Shown here: positions 44,550-55,400 of the stretch, one piece after another
Position numbering within the stretch: the first letter of the stretch is position 1
Layout: every line of letters begins with the position of its first letter
Assembly: GCF_000348745.1 (NCBI RefSeq)
Contig: NC_020812.1
Span: forward strand, 939,444-1,003,443
Reading direction: 5' to 3'
Length of the DNA stretch: 64,000 nt
DNA from: Micavibrio aeruginosavorus EPB
GTDB taxonomy: Bacteria; Pseudomonadota; Alphaproteobacteria; Micavibrionales; Micavibrionaceae
Program-made: the position numbers and the translations under genes
Notes under the pieces: model-generated
Told to the model about the DNA's origin: nothing
The model's database searches: none
The model's input: only the letters and a program-made list of their open reading frames with translations

Positions 44550-45366
44550 ATGCGTGCCCGCCATCATGCCCGTGCGGGTCGAGGCCCCAGCGGGCTTCGT
44601 AGAAGGGTTGGGTTTCCTGAATCAGGTAGGCCGAAACGCCCGTTGGCTCATCAATCGTTTTCCGGTCAATGAACAGAATGTCGACGACTTCGTCTGGCAT
44701 CACGTCGGCGGCAATGCTGCCGGCTTCGGCGGAGATGCGTTCGAACTGGTGTTCGTCCGTGACCACGCCGACCAGAATATGGGGTTGCGGTTCTGCACCG
44801 CCGGAATAGGCAATGGCCGCCAGCCATGCGCTGTGCACCGCGTGTTCACCGGCGAAATATGTGGTGAGGGAGTGGACGAGGGCGCTCGGGTACTCGCTCG
44901 GCTGACCGATGACCACTTGCGTGTCTTTTTCCACCACCATGCGTTCGCCCGTGGCCCCCGGCGTACCGCCGTCCAGCAGGGTTTCGATTTCTTCCGGTGA
45001 AAATTCTTTCGCGTGGTCGGAATAGGGATTCAGGACCAGAGCCGTGCCTTGCGTCATTTCCAAAAAGATTTTTGCGGGCAGGCGCAGGTAGGGCACATCG
45101 TCCTGCGTTGCCTTCATCAATTCATGCAGGGATGTGAAAAACGGGATGACATTCTGGCCCTCGCGGTTGGACCAGCTTTGGATTTGGACGCTGCTGCCCC
45201 CTTTGAGGGCCAGGTCATCGTCGCCATCTTCGTGGCCCGCGGCGGAGCCGATGACCAAGATTTCCGAGACCATTAAACGGCGATAAAATTCGGGGCGGTG
45301 GGCCGCCTCGCTGCTGGCCAGCGCCAGAATTTCGTTTAATGGGTCGTGTTCATCATCAAAATGCAT
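44548..45366 (-). CDS. SseB-family protein
   Basis: A 272-residue protein with N-terminal SseB domain (PLNEILALASSEAAHRPEFY, IPFFTSLHELMKA, LVLNPYSDHAKEFSPEEI) and SseB_C-type domain ending in QETQPFYEARWG. The E. coli namesake was described from enhanced serine sensitivity; molecular role is unknown. The C-terminus is His/Gly-rich (DPHGHDGGHA). It follows gcdH by 13 bases on the same strand and probably shares its transcript. Confidence 0.82.
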   Translation of the reverse strand: MHFDDEHDPLNEILALASSEAAHRPEFYRRLMVSEILVIGSAAGHEDGDDDLALKGGSSVQIQSWSNREGQNVIPFFTSLHELMKATQDDVPYLRLPAKIFLEMTQGTALVLNPYSDHAKEFSPEEIETLLDGGTPGATGERMVVEKDTQVVIGQPSEYPSALVHSLTTYFAGEHAVHSAWLAAIAYSGGAEPQPHILVGVVTDEHQFERISAEAGSIAADVMPDEVVDILFIDRKTIDEPTGVSAYLIQETQPFYEARWGLDPHGHDGGHA

Positions 45367-45379
45367 GCGACGCAGGTCC

Positions 45380-46585
45380 TTAACTAAACGCTTGAAGCCC
45401 GGTTATAGCACGCCCCAGGATCAGGGCGTGAATATCGTGGGTGCCTTCGTATGTATTCACGGCTTCCAAATTCATGACATGACGGATGACGTGATATTCA
45501 TCGGCAATGCCGTTACCGCCCAACATGTCGCGGGCCACGCGGGCAATGTCCAGGGCCTTGCCACAGTTGTTGCGTTTCAGCATCGAAATGGCTTCCGGTG
45601 CCGCGCGGTAATCATCGCGCAGGCGGCCCAGACGCCACGCGGCGATCAGGCCGAGTGTAATTTCCGTCTGCATGTCGGCCAGTTTTTTCTGGATCAATTG
45701 TTGGGCGGCCAGCGGTTTGCCGAAAATCACGCGGTCCATCGTATATTGGCGGGCCATGTGGAAGCAGAATTCCGCCGCGCCCATCGAACCCCATGCAATG
45801 CCATAGCGGGCGGAGTTAAGGCAGGAGAACGGACCCGTTAATCCCTTGATGTTCAAAATCATGTCGCTGGTGACCGGAACATCATCCATCGCGATGCCGC
45901 CGGTGATGGACGCGCGCAGGGAGAATTTCCCTTCGATCTTCGGTGCGGTCAAACCCTTCATGTCTTTGTCCAGCACGACGCCAACAATGTCACCATCATC
46001 ATTTTTGGCCCAGACGACGAACACATCGGCGATGGGGGAGTTGGTGATCCATTGTTTGGACCCGGACAGGACATAGCTCGATCCGCTTTTCTTCAGCCGG
46101 GTTTTCATGCCCGACGGATCTGACCCGCCATCCGGTTCGGTCAGGCCGAAGCAGCCGATCAATTCGCCGGTGGCCAGTTTGGGCAGGTATTTTTGCTTCA
46201 TCTCCTCCGACCCGAATGTGTGGATCGGGTACATGACGAGGGAGGATTGCACCGACATGGCGGAACGGTAACCGGAATCGACCCGTTCAACTTCACGTGC
46301 GATCAGGCCATACGCGACCTGTGAAACGCCAGCGCAGCCATAGCCGTCCAGCATGGCACCGAGCAAACCCAGTTCGCCCATTTCGCGCATAATCGCGGGG
46401 TCGAATGTTTCGTGGCGGTTGGCCTCCAACACGCGGGGCATCAATTTGTTCTGGCAGTAGTCGTGCGCGGTATCCCGGATCATCCGTTCATCGTCGCTGA
46501 GCAATTCGTCCAGCAACAGGGGGTCTTCCCACTGGAAAACGGGGCGGGCGGGTTTGGATGGTTTGGCTTGTGGCTGCGCAGACAT
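45380..46585 (-). CDS. gcdH: Glutaryl-CoA dehydrogenase
   Basis: FAD enzyme that oxidises and decarboxylates glutaryl-CoA to crotonyl-CoA in lysine/tryptophan breakdown. The 401-residue acyl-CoA dehydrogenase has [34 protein letters not shown] and the catalytic Glu in [18 protein letters not shown], the last being a strong glutaryl-CoA marker. It is divergent from a small conserved gene with 69 bases between. Confidence 0.92.
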   Translation of the reverse strand: MSAQPQAKPSKPARPVFQWEDPLLLDELLSDDERMIRDTAHDYCQNKLMPRVLEANRHETFDPAIMREMGELGLLGAMLDGYGCAGVSQVAYGLIAREVERVDSGYRSAMSVQSSLVMYPIHTFGSEEMKQKYLPKLATGELIGCFGLTEPDGGSDPSGMKTRLKKSGSSYVLSGSKQWITNSPIADVFVVWAKNDDGDIVGVVLDKDMKGLTAPKIEGKFSLRASITGGIAMDDVPVTSDMILNIKGLTGPFSCLNSARYGIAWGSMGAAEFCFHMARQYTMDRVIFGKPLAAQQLIQKKLADMQTEITLGLIAAWRLGRLRDDYRAAPEAISMLKRNNCGKALDIARVARDMLGGNGIADEYHVIRHVMNLEAVNTYEGTHDIHALILGRAITGLQAFS

Positions 46586-46654
46586 TTTTTTAGAACTTCC
46601 CAGTTTTAAATTTTTTGACCTTGGGTACTATATGGATGAACGTGGATTCAGACA

Positions 46655-46861
46655 ATGACCGACAACCCGCTTAAAAACCGCGAAGTAATTATAGAATTCC
46701 AGCAGATCGGCACGATTGTGCGGGTCTCGGCCATGGACGTCAAAACCTTGACCGAGGCCATTATTCAGGGCCCGGCCAGCACGCCCAAGCCGATTTTGGA
46801 ACGTAACGCTTTGAAAAAGCTTGAATATACCCTGAAGAAAAAGGGCATTATTCCCGCCTAA
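46655..46861 (+). CDS. Small conserved alphaproteobacterial protein (DUF6898-like)
   Basis: A 68-residue protein with the pattern REVIIEFQQIGTIVRVSAMDVKT followed by a Gly/Pro turn and a Lys-rich helix. It resembles a short DUF6898-type family found near metabolic genes in alphaproteobacteria, but I hold that assignment loosely. Function unknown. It lies 69 bases before rpiB on the same strand. Confidence 0.65.
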   Translation: MTDNPLKNREVIIEFQQIGTIVRVSAMDVKTLTEAIIQGPASTPKPILERNALKKLEYTLKKKGIIPA

Positions 46862-46930
46862 GCCCCTTTCCCCAGGGCTGGACCTACTATATATTGTGTC
46901 TCCCATAACCCAGACACAGGATATCGTGGT

Positions 46931-47371
46931 ATGCCCGACCGTCAGACCCTGGCTATTGCCTGCGATCACGCGGGCTTTGCGTTGAAGGAAACCCTGAAAT
47001 CCCATTTTGCCGACCGGATCGATTGGGTCGATCTGGGGACGGACAGTACCGAGTCGGTCAGCTATGCCGATTTTGGTAAAAAAATGGGGCAGGCCATCAC
47101 GGATGGCCGGGTTCAGCGCGGCATTGTGATTTGTGGGTCCGGGATCGGTATTTCGATTGCGGCCAATCGTTTCCCGGCGGTGCGGGCCGCTTTGTGCACC
47201 GATGCAACCATGGCCCGCCTTGCCCGCCAACATAATGATGCCAACGTTCTGGCCTTGGGTGGGCGGATCATTGGGCTTCAGGTCGCGATTGATTGCGTCG
47301 ACGCGTTTTTAAATACCGCATTCGAAGGCGGCCGCCATGCGGCCCGTGTCGATGCGTTGGGGCAATGTTAA
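46931..47371 (+). CDS. rpiB: Ribose-5-phosphate isomerase B
   Basis: Interconverts ribose 5-phosphate and ribulose 5-phosphate. The 146-residue RpiB/LacAB-fold enzyme has Asp12-His13 in CDHAGF, catalytic Cys68 in ICGSGIG and the [12 protein letters not shown] segment. It opens a cluster with glyA, nrdR and nusB, an order common in alphaproteobacteria. Confidence 0.94.
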   Translation: MPDRQTLAIACDHAGFALKETLKSHFADRIDWVDLGTDSTESVSYADFGKKMGQAITDGRVQRGIVICGSGIGISIAANRFPAVRAALCTDATMARLARQHNDANVLALGGRIIGLQVAIDCVDAFLNTAFEGGRHAARVDALGQC

Positions 47372-47394
47372 TCAACAAGACGTCGAGGTGTGTA

Positions 47395-48687
47395 ATGGGT
47401 GTAGCCGTAAAGAAAGAATTTGAGATGCAAGAGACATTGAAACATCAGGACCCCGAGATTTTCAACGCCATTCAGGGCGAATTGGCGCGGCAACGCGACT
47501 CCATCGAACTGATCGCCAGCGAAAACATCGTATCCCGCGCCGTTTTGGAAGCGCAGGGATCGGTCATGACGAACAAATATGCCGAAGGCTATCCGCACAA
47601 ACGCTATTACGGCGGATGTGAATGTGTGGATGTGGCCGAGGAACTGGCGATTGAACGCGCTAAGCAATTGTTCGGCTGTTCCTACGCTAACGTGCAACCT
47701 CATTCGGGATCACAGGCGAACCAGGCCGTGTATTTCGCGCTGCTCAACCCGGGCGACCGGGTTTTGGGTATGCGTCTGGACCATGGTGGGCATTTGACGC
47801 ATGGCATGAAGCTGAACCAATCCGGTAAATGGTTTGATTTTGCATCCTATGGCGTATCGGGCACCGATCACCGCATTGATTTTGACGAAGTGCGCAAACT
47901 GGCCCATGAACACAAACCGAAAATGATCGTGTGCGGCGCGTCCGCATATTCCCGCGCCATTGATTGGGCCAAATTCCGCGAAATCGCGGACGAAGTGGGC
48001 GCGTATCTGTTCGTGGATATGGCGCACTACGCCGGTCTGATCGCGGCGGGTGTGTACCCAAGCCCGATCAAGCACGCCCATGTTGTAACCACAACAACGC
48101 ACAAAACCCTGCGCGGTCCGCGCGGCGGCATGATTTTGGCGGATGATGAAGAAATTGGCGCCCTGATCAACAAGGCCGTGTTCCCCGGTATTCAGGGCGG
48201 GCCGCTGATGCATGTGATCGCGGCGAAGGCGGTGGCCTTTGGCGAAGCCTTGCGCCCCGAATTTAAAGCCTATGCCCAGCAGATTGTGAAGAACGCGATC
48301 GTTCTGGCCGATACGTTGAAAGCCAAGGGCTTTGATATCGTATCCGGCGGGACGGACAGCCACGTGATGCTGGTTGATTTGCGCCCGAAAAAATTGACGG
48401 GCAATATTGCCGAGAAGGCGTTGGACCGTGCGGGCCTGACCTGTAACAAAAACGGTATTCCGTTCGACCCGGAAAAGCCGATGGTCACATCGGGCATTCG
48501 TCTGGGCACCCCGGCGGGAACGACGCGCGGGTTCAAAGAAACCGAATTTAAACAAATCGCCGAATGGATCGCCAAAGTTCTGGACGGTCTGGCCGCCAAT
48601 GGGGCCGAGGGCAATGGTGACATTGAGCGCGCGGTGCGTGCCGATGTTGAGGCCCTGTGCAAGAAATTCCCGGTCTATCCGGAGTAA
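47395..48687 (+). CDS. glyA: Serine hydroxymethyltransferase
   Basis: PLP enzyme linking serine, glycine and one-carbon folate. The 430-residue protein has [31 protein letters not shown] and PLP lysine Lys237 in [14 protein letters not shown]. The ATG at 47395 has GAGGTG five bases upstream; the frame continues into rpiB without support, and ATG 47425 has a weaker site. Gap to rpiB is 23 bases. Confidence 0.95.
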   Translation: MGVAVKKEFEMQETLKHQDPEIFNAIQGELARQRDSIELIASENIVSRAVLEAQGSVMTNKYAEGYPHKRYYGGCECVDVAEELAIERAKQLFGCSYANVQPHSGSQANQAVYFALLNPGDRVLGMRLDHGGHLTHGMKLNQSGKWFDFASYGVSGTDHRIDFDEVRKLAHEHKPKMIVCGASAYSRAIDWAKFREIADEVGAYLFVDMAHYAGLIAAGVYPSPIKHAHVVTTTTHKTLRGPRGGMILADDEEIGALINKAVFPGIQGGPLMHVIAAKAVAFGEALRPEFKAYAQQIVKNAIVLADTLKAKGFDIVSGGTDSHVMLVDLRPKKLTGNIAEKALDRAGLTCNKNGIPFDPEKPMVTSGIRLGTPAGTTRGFKETEFKQIAEWIAKVLDGLAANGAEGNGDIERAVRADVEALCKKFPVYPE

Positions 48688-48708
48688 ATATAAAAGGAGG
48701 GGTTCATC

Positions 48709-49188
48709 ATGCGATGCCCGTTTTGTGCCTGTGAAGAAACGCAAGTAAAAGACTCCCGCCCGACGGAGGATAATTCCGCCATCCGTCGCCGCCGCTTCTG
48801 CCCGTCCTGCGATGAACGTTTTACGACGTTCGAGCGGGTGCAGTTGCGTGAGATGACGGTGCTGAAATCCGGCAACCGGAAACAACCGTTTGACCGGGAC
48901 AAGGTGTTCAAGTCGATGCAGATCGCCCTGCGCAAGCGCCCGGTTGAATTGGAACAGATTGAAAAGGCCGCCAACCAGATCGTGCGCCAGTTGGAAAGTG
49001 CGGGCGAGGCGGAAATTCCGTCCGTGACCATTGGTGAATATGTGATGCGGGCGCTGGTCCAGTTGGACCAGGTTGGCTATATCCGCTATGCCTCGGTATA
49101 TAAAGATTTCTGCCAGCCGCAGGACTTTAACGCCTTTCTGGGTGAGTTAAAGGAGCTGCCGACCGTCAAAAAACGGTCCGGCGCATAA
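48709..49188 (+). CDS. nrdR: Transcriptional repressor NrdR
   Basis: Represses ribonucleotide reductase genes in response to ATP/dATP. The 159-residue protein has a zinc ribbon (Cys3, Cys6, Cys31, Cys34) and an ATP-cone domain ([21 protein letters not shown], then [13 protein letters not shown]). AAGGAGG precedes the start. It lies 21 bases after glyA. Confidence 0.95.
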   Translation: MRCPFCACEETQVKDSRPTEDNSAIRRRRFCPSCDERFTTFERVQLREMTVLKSGNRKQPFDRDKVFKSMQIALRKRPVELEQIEKAANQIVRQLESAGEAEIPSVTIGEYVMRALVQLDQVGYIRYASVYKDFCQPQDFNAFLGELKELPTVKKRSGA

Positions 49189-49217
49189 AAAGCTGGAATT
49201 TTGCATTTGCTAACGAT

Positions 49218-49706
49218 ATGGTCCGCCGCATCATGAGTACAGAAGCATCATCGAAAAAATCCGAAGGTTCTCCCAAAGCCCGTGCGTCCGCCGCACGATT
49301 GGCCGCGGTGCAGGCCGTGTATCAAATCATGACCAACGATCAATCCGCCCGCGCGGTGATTGATGAATTCCGGTTGCACCGTTTTGGGCAAACCGTGGAT
49401 GGTCAGGATATGGTGATGCCCGACGGCATGATGTTCACGACGATTGTGAACGGCGTGTATGACCGCCTGAACGAAATGGAATCTTATATCGCGAACGCCA
49501 GCGGCCGCCCGGTTACGGACAAGCCGAAGGAACCGCTGCTGCATGCCATCATGCTGTGCGGGGCCTATGAAATGGCGGACAGCCCGGATGTCGACGGTCC
49601 GGTGATCATCAGCGATTATCTGGACGTCACCCACGCGTTTTACGAGCAGGGCGAAGCCCGGCTGGTGAACGGCGTTCTGGACAAGCTGTTTAAAGCGCTT
49701 CGTTAA
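49218..49706 (+). CDS. nusB: Transcription antitermination factor NusB
   Basis: Partners NusE in rRNA antitermination. The 162-residue helical protein has ARLAAVQAVYQIM, PLLHAIMLCGAYEM, and the C-terminal VIISDYLDVTHAFYEQGEARLVNGVLDKL, all typical. Starts at 49218 or 49233 are possible, neither with a clear ribosome site. The last 17 bases overlap rfbB on the other strand. Confidence 0.93.
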   Translation: MVRRIMSTEASSKKSEGSPKARASAARLAAVQAVYQIMTNDQSARAVIDEFRLHRFGQTVDGQDMVMPDGMMFTTIVNGVYDRLNEMESYIANASGRPVTDKPKEPLLHAIMLCGAYEMADSPDVDGPVIISDYLDVTHAFYEQGEARLVNGVLDKLFKALR

Positions 49707-50742
49707 GCGTCAGCCATTCGCGGCGATTCAGCGACCAGCCAATCGTCTTTTTCAACGAATCCGCAAACATCAGTGGCGGGGCCCAGCCGAGGTCCCGCAT
49801 CTTTGATCCATCCAGCGCATAGCGCAAATCATGCCCCGGGCGGCTGGAATGGAAATCGACCATTTCGTGGTTGAGCGCGCCCGCGCCGGTTAAGGCAACG
49901 ACATTGTCGGCAATCATGCGAGCGAGGGTCAGGTTGTCGACCTCTTGTTCGCCGACGATGTGATACGCCTCGACATCGCGCGGGTTGGTTCCGGCCCATG
50001 GTTTTTTATTCAACAGGAACATATGCGCATCGGCGACGTTGCGGGCGTGAATATAATGCCGCTTGCCTGCGCGTGTTTTATCGGGTGTTGCGTGAATGGG
50101 CACGATGCTGCCATCCATCACGGACCGCACGACTTTCGGAATAAATTTTTCCGGGTGTTGCCGTTCGCCAAAAATATTCATTTGCCGCGTGATGATGCAG
50201 GGCAAGCCATAGGTGTTGGCAAATGACACAACCATCTGTTCGCCCGCGCTTTTGCTGGCGGCGTAGGGGTTTTTCGGATTGTGTCGATCCAGTTCGCTGT
50301 GGCCGTGCATGTCGCCATCCAGCGGAACGGGGCCAAACACTTCATCCGTTGAGAAATAAACGAAGAGTTCGAGATTCGGCAAACCGCGTGCAAGATTCAG
50401 AATGTTCGTCGTGCCCAACACATTCGATTCAACGAAGCGCAGCGGATCTGAAATGGAATGATCAACATGTGATTCCGCGCCCAGATGCAGGATGTGTGTG
50501 ACATCGCGCAATTCGCGAACCAGATTTTGTCCGGCCGGTTGGCGGAAATCATATCCCAGATAACGGAAGCGTGGATGATTGAATGGATCAATCTGAATAT
50601 CGCGCAGACGCTCCAGCGATCCGGCATAGGTCAGCGCATCCACACCGATAATCGTGTCATCGGTATTTTTCAGGATGTGTTCGACAAAATGATGGCCGAC
50701 AAACCCGGCCGCCCCGGTCAGGAGAATAATGCGCTTGCTCAT
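49690..50742 (-). CDS. rfbB: dTDP-glucose 4,6-dehydratase
   Basis: Converts dTDP-glucose to the 4-keto-6-deoxy sugar for dTDP-rhamnose and other surface sugars. The 350-residue extended SDR has GAAGFVGHHF, active-site Thr-Asp-Glu in FSTDEVFG, and Tyr/Lys in YAASKSAGEQM. rfbA, rfbC and rfbD are not next to it, so it is a lone copy or part of a split set, or a related 4,6-dehydratase. Confidence 0.88.
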   Translation of the reverse strand: MSKRIILLTGAAGFVGHHFVEHILKNTDDTIIGVDALTYAGSLERLRDIQIDPFNHPRFRYLGYDFRQPAGQNLVRELRDVTHILHLGAESHVDHSISDPLRFVESNVLGTTNILNLARGLPNLELFVYFSTDEVFGPVPLDGDMHGHSELDRHNPKNPYAASKSAGEQMVVSFANTYGLPCIITRQMNIFGERQHPEKFIPKVVRSVMDGSIVPIHATPDKTRAGKRHYIHARNVADAHMFLLNKKPWAGTNPRDVEAYHIVGEQEVDNLTLARMIADNVVALTGAGALNHEMVDFHSSRPGHDLRYALDGSKMRDLGWAPPLMFADSLKKTIGWSLNRREWLTLNEAL

Positions 50743-51075
50743 GGCCGGGACTTATATAGAAGCCGCCAAGCCGGGGGTAGGGAATTTGTCCAAAATCAGT
50801 CTTTCCTGAGAAAAATATTAAAAACTTTAAGGCGGGAGGGATGGGGTAGCCGTAGCGTTTTGCGAGGCAAGATAAAAAAACCATTCTTTATCAGTATGTT
50901 CCTAGGGATAGGGTTTGGCAGAAACCCATAAAAATTACATAAAATGTAATATGACTCTAACCTAATGTTAGCGAATTGGGGGTACTCTAAACCATGGGGT
51001 CGACGTGGCGCACGGGGTTGTGTGCCGGGTTGATGCGTTCGAGTTTTGGGGACTATCTACCGGGTTTGGGGAATA
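50743..51075. other. 333-bp non-coding region with three short dyads
   Basis: No gene is seen. It contains GGGTTT-n5-AAACCC (50911-50927), TTACAT-n3-ATGTAA (50935-50949) and CTAAC-n5-GTTAG (50957-50971) in close tandem, upstream of fliL and the divergent rfbB. AT-rich runs around 50805-50885 could hold promoters for both. Confidence 0.5.
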
Positions 51076-51561
51076 ATGAAGCCTCTTCTGATTATCATCT
51101 TTGCGCTTATTTTGCTGGGCGGCGGCGGTGCCGGTGCCTACTTCTACTTTGCGAAGCCTGCGCAAGCAGCGGTGGACGCATCGGGTGAGATTGCCCATGC
51201 GCCGAAAGAGGCAAAGAAGAAAGGTCACGGCAAAGCTGTTGAGAGCAAGTTTGTTGAACTTGATCCGCTGATCCTGCCGGTGGTCACGAAAAACGGCGTG
51301 TCCCAAGTGTTGAGCATGGTGATCGTTCTGGAAGTTCCGGATGAGATCGCGATGAAGAATGCCGAACATCTGGCCCCGCGTTTGAAAGACGCATTCATTC
51401 AAGACATGTATGGTGTGTTGAGCCACGAAGCCGTGATGAATGGCGGCGTGTTGCAAGTGGGGCCACTGAAAAACCGCCTGACCCGCGTCAGCCACAAAGT
51501 GTTGGGCGAAGAGGGTGTGAACGACGTCCTGATCCAGGTGATTCAGCAGCGCAGCATGTAA
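51076..51561 (+). CDS. fliL: FliL-like flagellar basal-body-associated protein
   Basis: FliL strengthens the stator-rotor connection. The 161-residue protein has an N-terminal TM helix (residues about 3-24), a Lys/His-rich linker, and a stomatin-like FliL domain (FVELDPLILPVVTKNGVSQV, then PRLKDAFIQDMYGVLSHEA). The ATG at 51076 has GGGGAAT just upstream. It stands alone rather than in a flagellar operon and has its own terminator, so it might serve another FliL-like role. Confidence 0.85.
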   Translation: MKPLLIIIFALILLGGGGAGAYFYFAKPAQAAVDASGEIAHAPKEAKKKGHGKAVESKFVELDPLILPVVTKNGVSQVLSMVIVLEVPDEIAMKNAEHLAPRLKDAFIQDMYGVLSHEAVMNGGVLQVGPLKNRLTRVSHKVLGEEGVNDVLIQVIQQRSM

Positions 51562-51603
51562 GCGTTTACTGAGCATCCGCAGCATAGAATTATAGGAATA
51601 TTC

Positions 51604-51629
51604 AAAGGCCCGGTTTCCGGGCCTTTTTT
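51604..51629 (+). terminator. Terminator after fliL
   Basis: A 10-bp perfect stem (51604-51613 with 51617-51626), three-base loop and a T6 run. Confidence 0.88.
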
Positions 51630-51792
51630 CATGTTGCACTGCGATTGCACACATCTATTTATGGCACTGCACGGGCGCACCCCTTGCGCCTGTGTTGTGA
51701 ATTGTGCAATTTTCTCGCGCTTTTAAGGAATTAAGAGCAGGTCACTTAATAAGTAAAAACACTAAAGAACCTGAACCATAAGGGGATCTGGA

Positions 51793-53895
51793 ATGGTGAA
51801 TATCTATCTCGCGATTGCGTGTTGCGGCGCGTTGGCACTGATTTACGGTGCTTATGCCACACGCAAAGTTATGGCGATGAGTGCCGGGAACGAACGGATG
51901 CAACAAATTGCATCCGCGATTCAAGAAGGTGCTGCTGCCTATTTGAACCGTCAATACACGACGATTGGTGTCGTCGGTGTTGTTGTTGCGGCCTTGCTGA
52001 CGTTCTTGCTGGGCATGCATGTCGGTATTGGCTTCGTGATTGGTGCTGTCCTGTCGGGCGTTGCTGGTTACATCGGTATGAACGTTTCTGTTCGTGCCAA
52101 CGTGCGTACGGCGCAAGCCGCGACCGTGGGCCTGAACGAGGCACTGGGTGTTTCGTTCCGCGCTGGCGCAATCACGGGTCTGCTGGTTGTTGGTCTGGGT
52201 CTGCTGGGTGTGACATTGTACACTTGGTATCTGGATCATAACGGCACGGCTCTGCGTCCGATGCTGGAGGGCTTGGTCGGTTTGGGCTTCGGTGCTTCGC
52301 TGATCTCGATCTTCGCGCGTTTGGGCGGCGGGATATTTACCAAGGGTGCGGACGTTGGTGCCGACCTGGTTGGTAAAGTCGAAGCCGGCATCCCCGAGGA
52401 TGACCCGCGGAACCCGGCCGTTATCGCCGACAACGTTGGTGACAACGTGGGCGATTGCGCTGGTATGGCCGCTGACTTGTTCGAAACCTATGCCGTGACC
52501 GTTGTGGCCACCATGCTGATTGCTGCCAGCGTCTTCGCCGAAGATGTTGCCCGTCACATGATGATGCTGCCGCTGATGATCGGTGGGTTGTGCATTGTTG
52601 CGTCGATCATCGGAACGTTCTTCGTTCGTTTGAAAAACGGCAGCACGAACATCATGGGTGCATTGTACCGTGGTCTGGTTTGGACGGGTATCCTGTCGGT
52701 CATTATGATCGGGGTTCTGTTCTTCAAATCCGGCCTGGTGCAAGACGTTGCAATGGCCAATGGCGAAACCATGACGGTGATGAACCTGTTCTGGTGCGTT
52801 CTGACTGGTCTGGGCGTTACGGGCTTGTTGGTGTGGATTACTGAATACTACACCTCCACCGCGTTCCGTCCGGTTCGTTCGGTTGCCAAGGCGTCGGAAA
52901 CAGGCCACGGCACGAACGTGATCCAAGGTCTGGCCGTATCGATGGAAGCCACCGCTCTGCCGGTGATTGTCATCTGCCTGGGCATCTGGGTTGCGTTCCA
53001 CTTTGCTGGTCTGTTTGGTATTTCTATCGCTGCGACCACCATGCTGTCACTGGCTGGTATGATCGTTGCGCTGGATGCCTATGGCCCGGTAACGGATAAC
53101 GCCGGTGGTATCGCCGAAATGTCCAAACTGCCGGATAACGTTCGCGTGACGACGGATGCGTTGGATGCTGTTGGTAACACGACGAAAGCCGTGACCAAGG
53201 GTTATGCCATCGGTTCCGCTGGTCTGGCTGCTCTGGTGCTGTTCGCTGCCTATACGGAAGAGATCAAGCACTATTTGCCGGATCTGGCTGGCATCACCTT
53301 CCCGCTGCAAGACCCGTACGTTGTGATTGGTCTGTTCGTGGGTGGTTTGTTGCCATACCTGTTCGGTGCCATGTCGATGACTGCTGTTGGCCGTGCGGCT
53401 GGTAGCGTTGTTGTCGAAGTGCGTCGTCAGTTCCGCGAAATCGCCGGTATCATGGAAGGCACAGGCAAGCCGGAATATGGCCGCGCCGTTGACCTGCTGA
53501 CCAAAGCCGCGATCAAGGAAATGATGGTTCCGTCATTGCTGCCGATTTTGGCTCCGGTTGTTCTGTTCGTTGTTGTGTACTTGATCAGCGGCGATCTGAC
53601 CCCGGCATTCCAATCGCTCGGCGCCATGCTGATGGGTACGATCGTGACCGGTCTGTTCGTTGCTATCTCGATGACCTCGGGTGGTGGCGCATGGGACAAC
53701 GCGAAGAAGTTCATCGAAGAAGGCAACTACGGTGGCAAAGGGTCCGAAGCTCACAAGGCTGCGGTTACCGGCGACACCGTTGGCGATCCGTACAAGGATA
53801 CAGCCGGCCCGGCGGTCAACCCGCTGATCAAAATCGCGAACATCGTGGCCATTCTGTTGGTCGCTATCGTTGCGAAATTCGTGGCTGGCGTTTAA
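51793..53895 (+). CDS. hppA: Proton-pumping membrane pyrophosphatase, K+-independent type
   Basis: Hydrolyses pyrophosphate and pumps protons across the inner membrane. The 700-residue protein has about 16 TM helices and the PPi/Mg site [21 protein letters not shown] region with [19 protein letters not shown]. The K+ determinant position reads GNTTKA; Lys there marks K+-independent enzymes while K+-dependent ones have Ala. AAGGGGAT lies before the start. The leader 51630-51792 is rich in TGC/GCA and includes AATTG-TG-CAATT (51700-51711). Confidence 0.94.
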   Translation: MVNIYLAIACCGALALIYGAYATRKVMAMSAGNERMQQIASAIQEGAAAYLNRQYTTIGVVGVVVAALLTFLLGMHVGIGFVIGAVLSGVAGYIGMNVSVRANVRTAQAATVGLNEALGVSFRAGAITGLLVVGLGLLGVTLYTWYLDHNGTALRPMLEGLVGLGFGASLISIFARLGGGIFTKGADVGADLVGKVEAGIPEDDPRNPAVIADNVGDNVGDCAGMAADLFETYAVTVVATMLIAASVFAEDVARHMMMLPLMIGGLCIVASIIGTFFVRLKNGSTNIMGALYRGLVWTGILSVIMIGVLFFKSGLVQDVAMANGETMTVMNLFWCVLTGLGVTGLLVWITEYYTSTAFRPVRSVAKASETGHGTNVIQGLAVSMEATALPVIVICLGIWVAFHFAGLFGISIAATTMLSLAGMIVALDAYGPVTDNAGGIAEMSKLPDNVRVTTDALDAVGNTTKAVTKGYAIGSAGLAALVLFAAYTEEIKHYLPDLAGITFPLQDPYVVIGLFVGGLLPYLFGAMSMTAVGRAAGSVVVEVRRQFREIAGIMEGTGKPEYGRAVDLLTKAAIKEMMVPSLLPILAPVVLFVVVYLISGDLTPAFQSLGAMLMGTIVTGLFVAISMTSGGGAWDNAKKFIEEGNYGGKGSEAHKAAVTGDTVGDPYKDTAGPAVNPLIKIANIVAILLVAIVAKFVAGV

Positions 53896-53915
53896 TAAGC
53901 CGCAGAAATCAAAGA

Positions 53916-53944
53916 AAAAGCCCCCGGAAACGGGGGCTTTTTTA
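53916..53944 (+). terminator. Terminator after hppA
   Basis: An 11-bp stem (53916-53926 with 53931-53941), GAAA-type loop and a T6 run. Confidence 0.9.
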
Positions 53945-53996
53945 TGGGTGATGACAAATATGGCTGAGTGCGTCACTTTCCTGTATAACCCCGGCC

Positions 53997-55400
53997 ATGA
54001 GCACAAATACAAAAACATACGACATCAAAATCGATTCTCTCGGCGGCCAAGGGGACGGCGTTGGGACGCTTCCTGACGGGCGGCGGGCGTTTGTATCCGG
54101 TGTTCTGGCCGGGGAAACCGTGCGGGCGCGGGTGCAGGACGAAAAGCCCGATGGCGTGTTCTGTGCCGTGGACGAGGTTTTAGAGGCCGCGCCCAACCGC
54201 ATTGCTGCACCATGCCCGCATTATGATCGCTGCGGCGGGTGCGTGATCCAGCATATGGATCAACAATCTTATTCCAATTTCAAAATGGATGCCGTGCATC
54301 GTGCGCTGGCCCAACATGGGTTGGAACCCGAAACGATGGATGGCCCGTTCATCAGTGCGCCGGGCACACGCCGTCGGGCGACCATGGCCATGTATCGGTC
54401 GGGTGCGCGTGTACTGACTGGATTTAATGAACGGCGGAGCCGATCGATTGTTGATTTGCAAACCTGCCTGGTGTTAAAGCCGCGTCTTGTTGCGCTGGTC
54501 CCGGCCTTGCGCACGCTGGGGCTGACCTTGCTGGAATCCGGTCATGGCATGGATATCACCATGATGACCGGCGACGGCGACGCGGTTGATCTGGTCTTCC
54601 GCCCGTGGAAGAAAACGCAGAACAAGCATGCGCAGAAAAATCGCCAGGCCCGAAACAAAAAAGAACCGAAGCTGAAACAAAAGCAGATGGACGGGCCGAG
54701 CCTCGCCATTCTGGAGGCGCTGTACGATTTCGCCAACGAACACGATATCGCCCGTATTCATTGGCAGGATGGTTTTGACAAGCCGGATGATTTGACCCCC
54801 GTGGCCGATCGCGCGCCCTTTACCGTGACGTTGGGCGACCACATGGTGCGCCCATCACCCGGCGCGTTTTTGCAGGCGACCGAAGATGGTCAGGCCGCGT
54901 TGACCGAGGTGGTTTTATCCGGTGTCGGTGATGCAAAGAATATTATCGATCTGTATGCCGGATGCGGCACGTTCGCGCTGGCTTTGTTGCGCGATAAACG
55001 TCATGTCACGGCGGTGGAGGGGTGGCGTCCGGCGATTGATGCGCTGGCGCGCACGGCGTCCACTTTGGGTGGCGTTCTGGATACATCCCATCGTGATTTG
55101 GTTGAAGATCCACTGAACGCCAAAGAATTGAAAGATTTTGACGCGGTTGTGATTGATCCGCCACGTGTTGGGGCCAAGGATCAGACGCGTGAAATCGCCG
55201 GTGCCAATGTGCGCACGGTGGTCAGTGTATCATGCAACCCCGCGACCTTTGCGCGGGATGGCGCGATTTTGAAAGATGCCGGGTTTACGTTGACGCACCT
55301 GCGCGTGGTGGACCAGTTTTTGTGGTCCACCCATGTCGAATTGGTGGGTGTGTTTGTGAATCAGAATTACGTCACGCCGCCGCGACTGAACCGCGGTTAA
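53997..55400 (+). CDS. TrmA/RumA-family 23S rRNA (uracil-C5) methyltransferase
   Basis: SAM-dependent m5U methyltransferase. The 467-residue protein has an N-terminal TRAM domain, a [4Fe-4S] cluster set (Cys in CPHYDRCGGC and a fourth in LQTCLVL), SAM motif DLYAGCGTFALAL and the catalytic Cys in SCNPATFARD. A Lys/Gln/Asn-rich insertion (WKKTQNKHAQKNRQARNKKE region, about residues 202-227) is unusual and could be an extra RNA-binding loop. It is RlmD- or RlmCD-like; the exact uridine is not clear. Confidence 0.9.
   Translation: MSTNTKTYDIKIDSLGGQGDGVGTLPDGRRAFVSGVLAGETVRARVQDEKPDGVFCAVDEVLEAAPNRIAAPCPHYDRCGGCVIQHMDQQSYSNFKMDAVHRALAQHGLEPETMDGPFISAPGTRRRATMAMYRSGARVLTGFNERRSRSIVDLQTCLVLKPRLVALVPALRTLGLTLLESGHGMDITMMTGDGDAVDLVFRPWKKTQNKHAQKNRQARNKKEPKLKQKQMDGPSLAILEALYDFANEHDIARIHWQDGFDKPDDLTPVADRAPFTVTLGDHMVRPSPGAFLQATEDGQAALTEVVLSGVGDAKNIIDLYAGCGTFALALLRDKRHVTAVEGWRPAIDALARTASTLGGVLDTSHRDLVEDPLNAKELKDFDAVVIDPPRVGAKDQTREIAGANVRTVVSVSCNPATFARDGAILKDAGFTLTHLRVVDQFLWSTHVELVGVFVNQNYVTPPRLNRG

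Noticed and set aside
51742-53001. 419-codon minus-strand frame opposite hppA
   Set aside because: Gln/His/Asn/Arg-rich shadow of a strongly conserved membrane protein gene.
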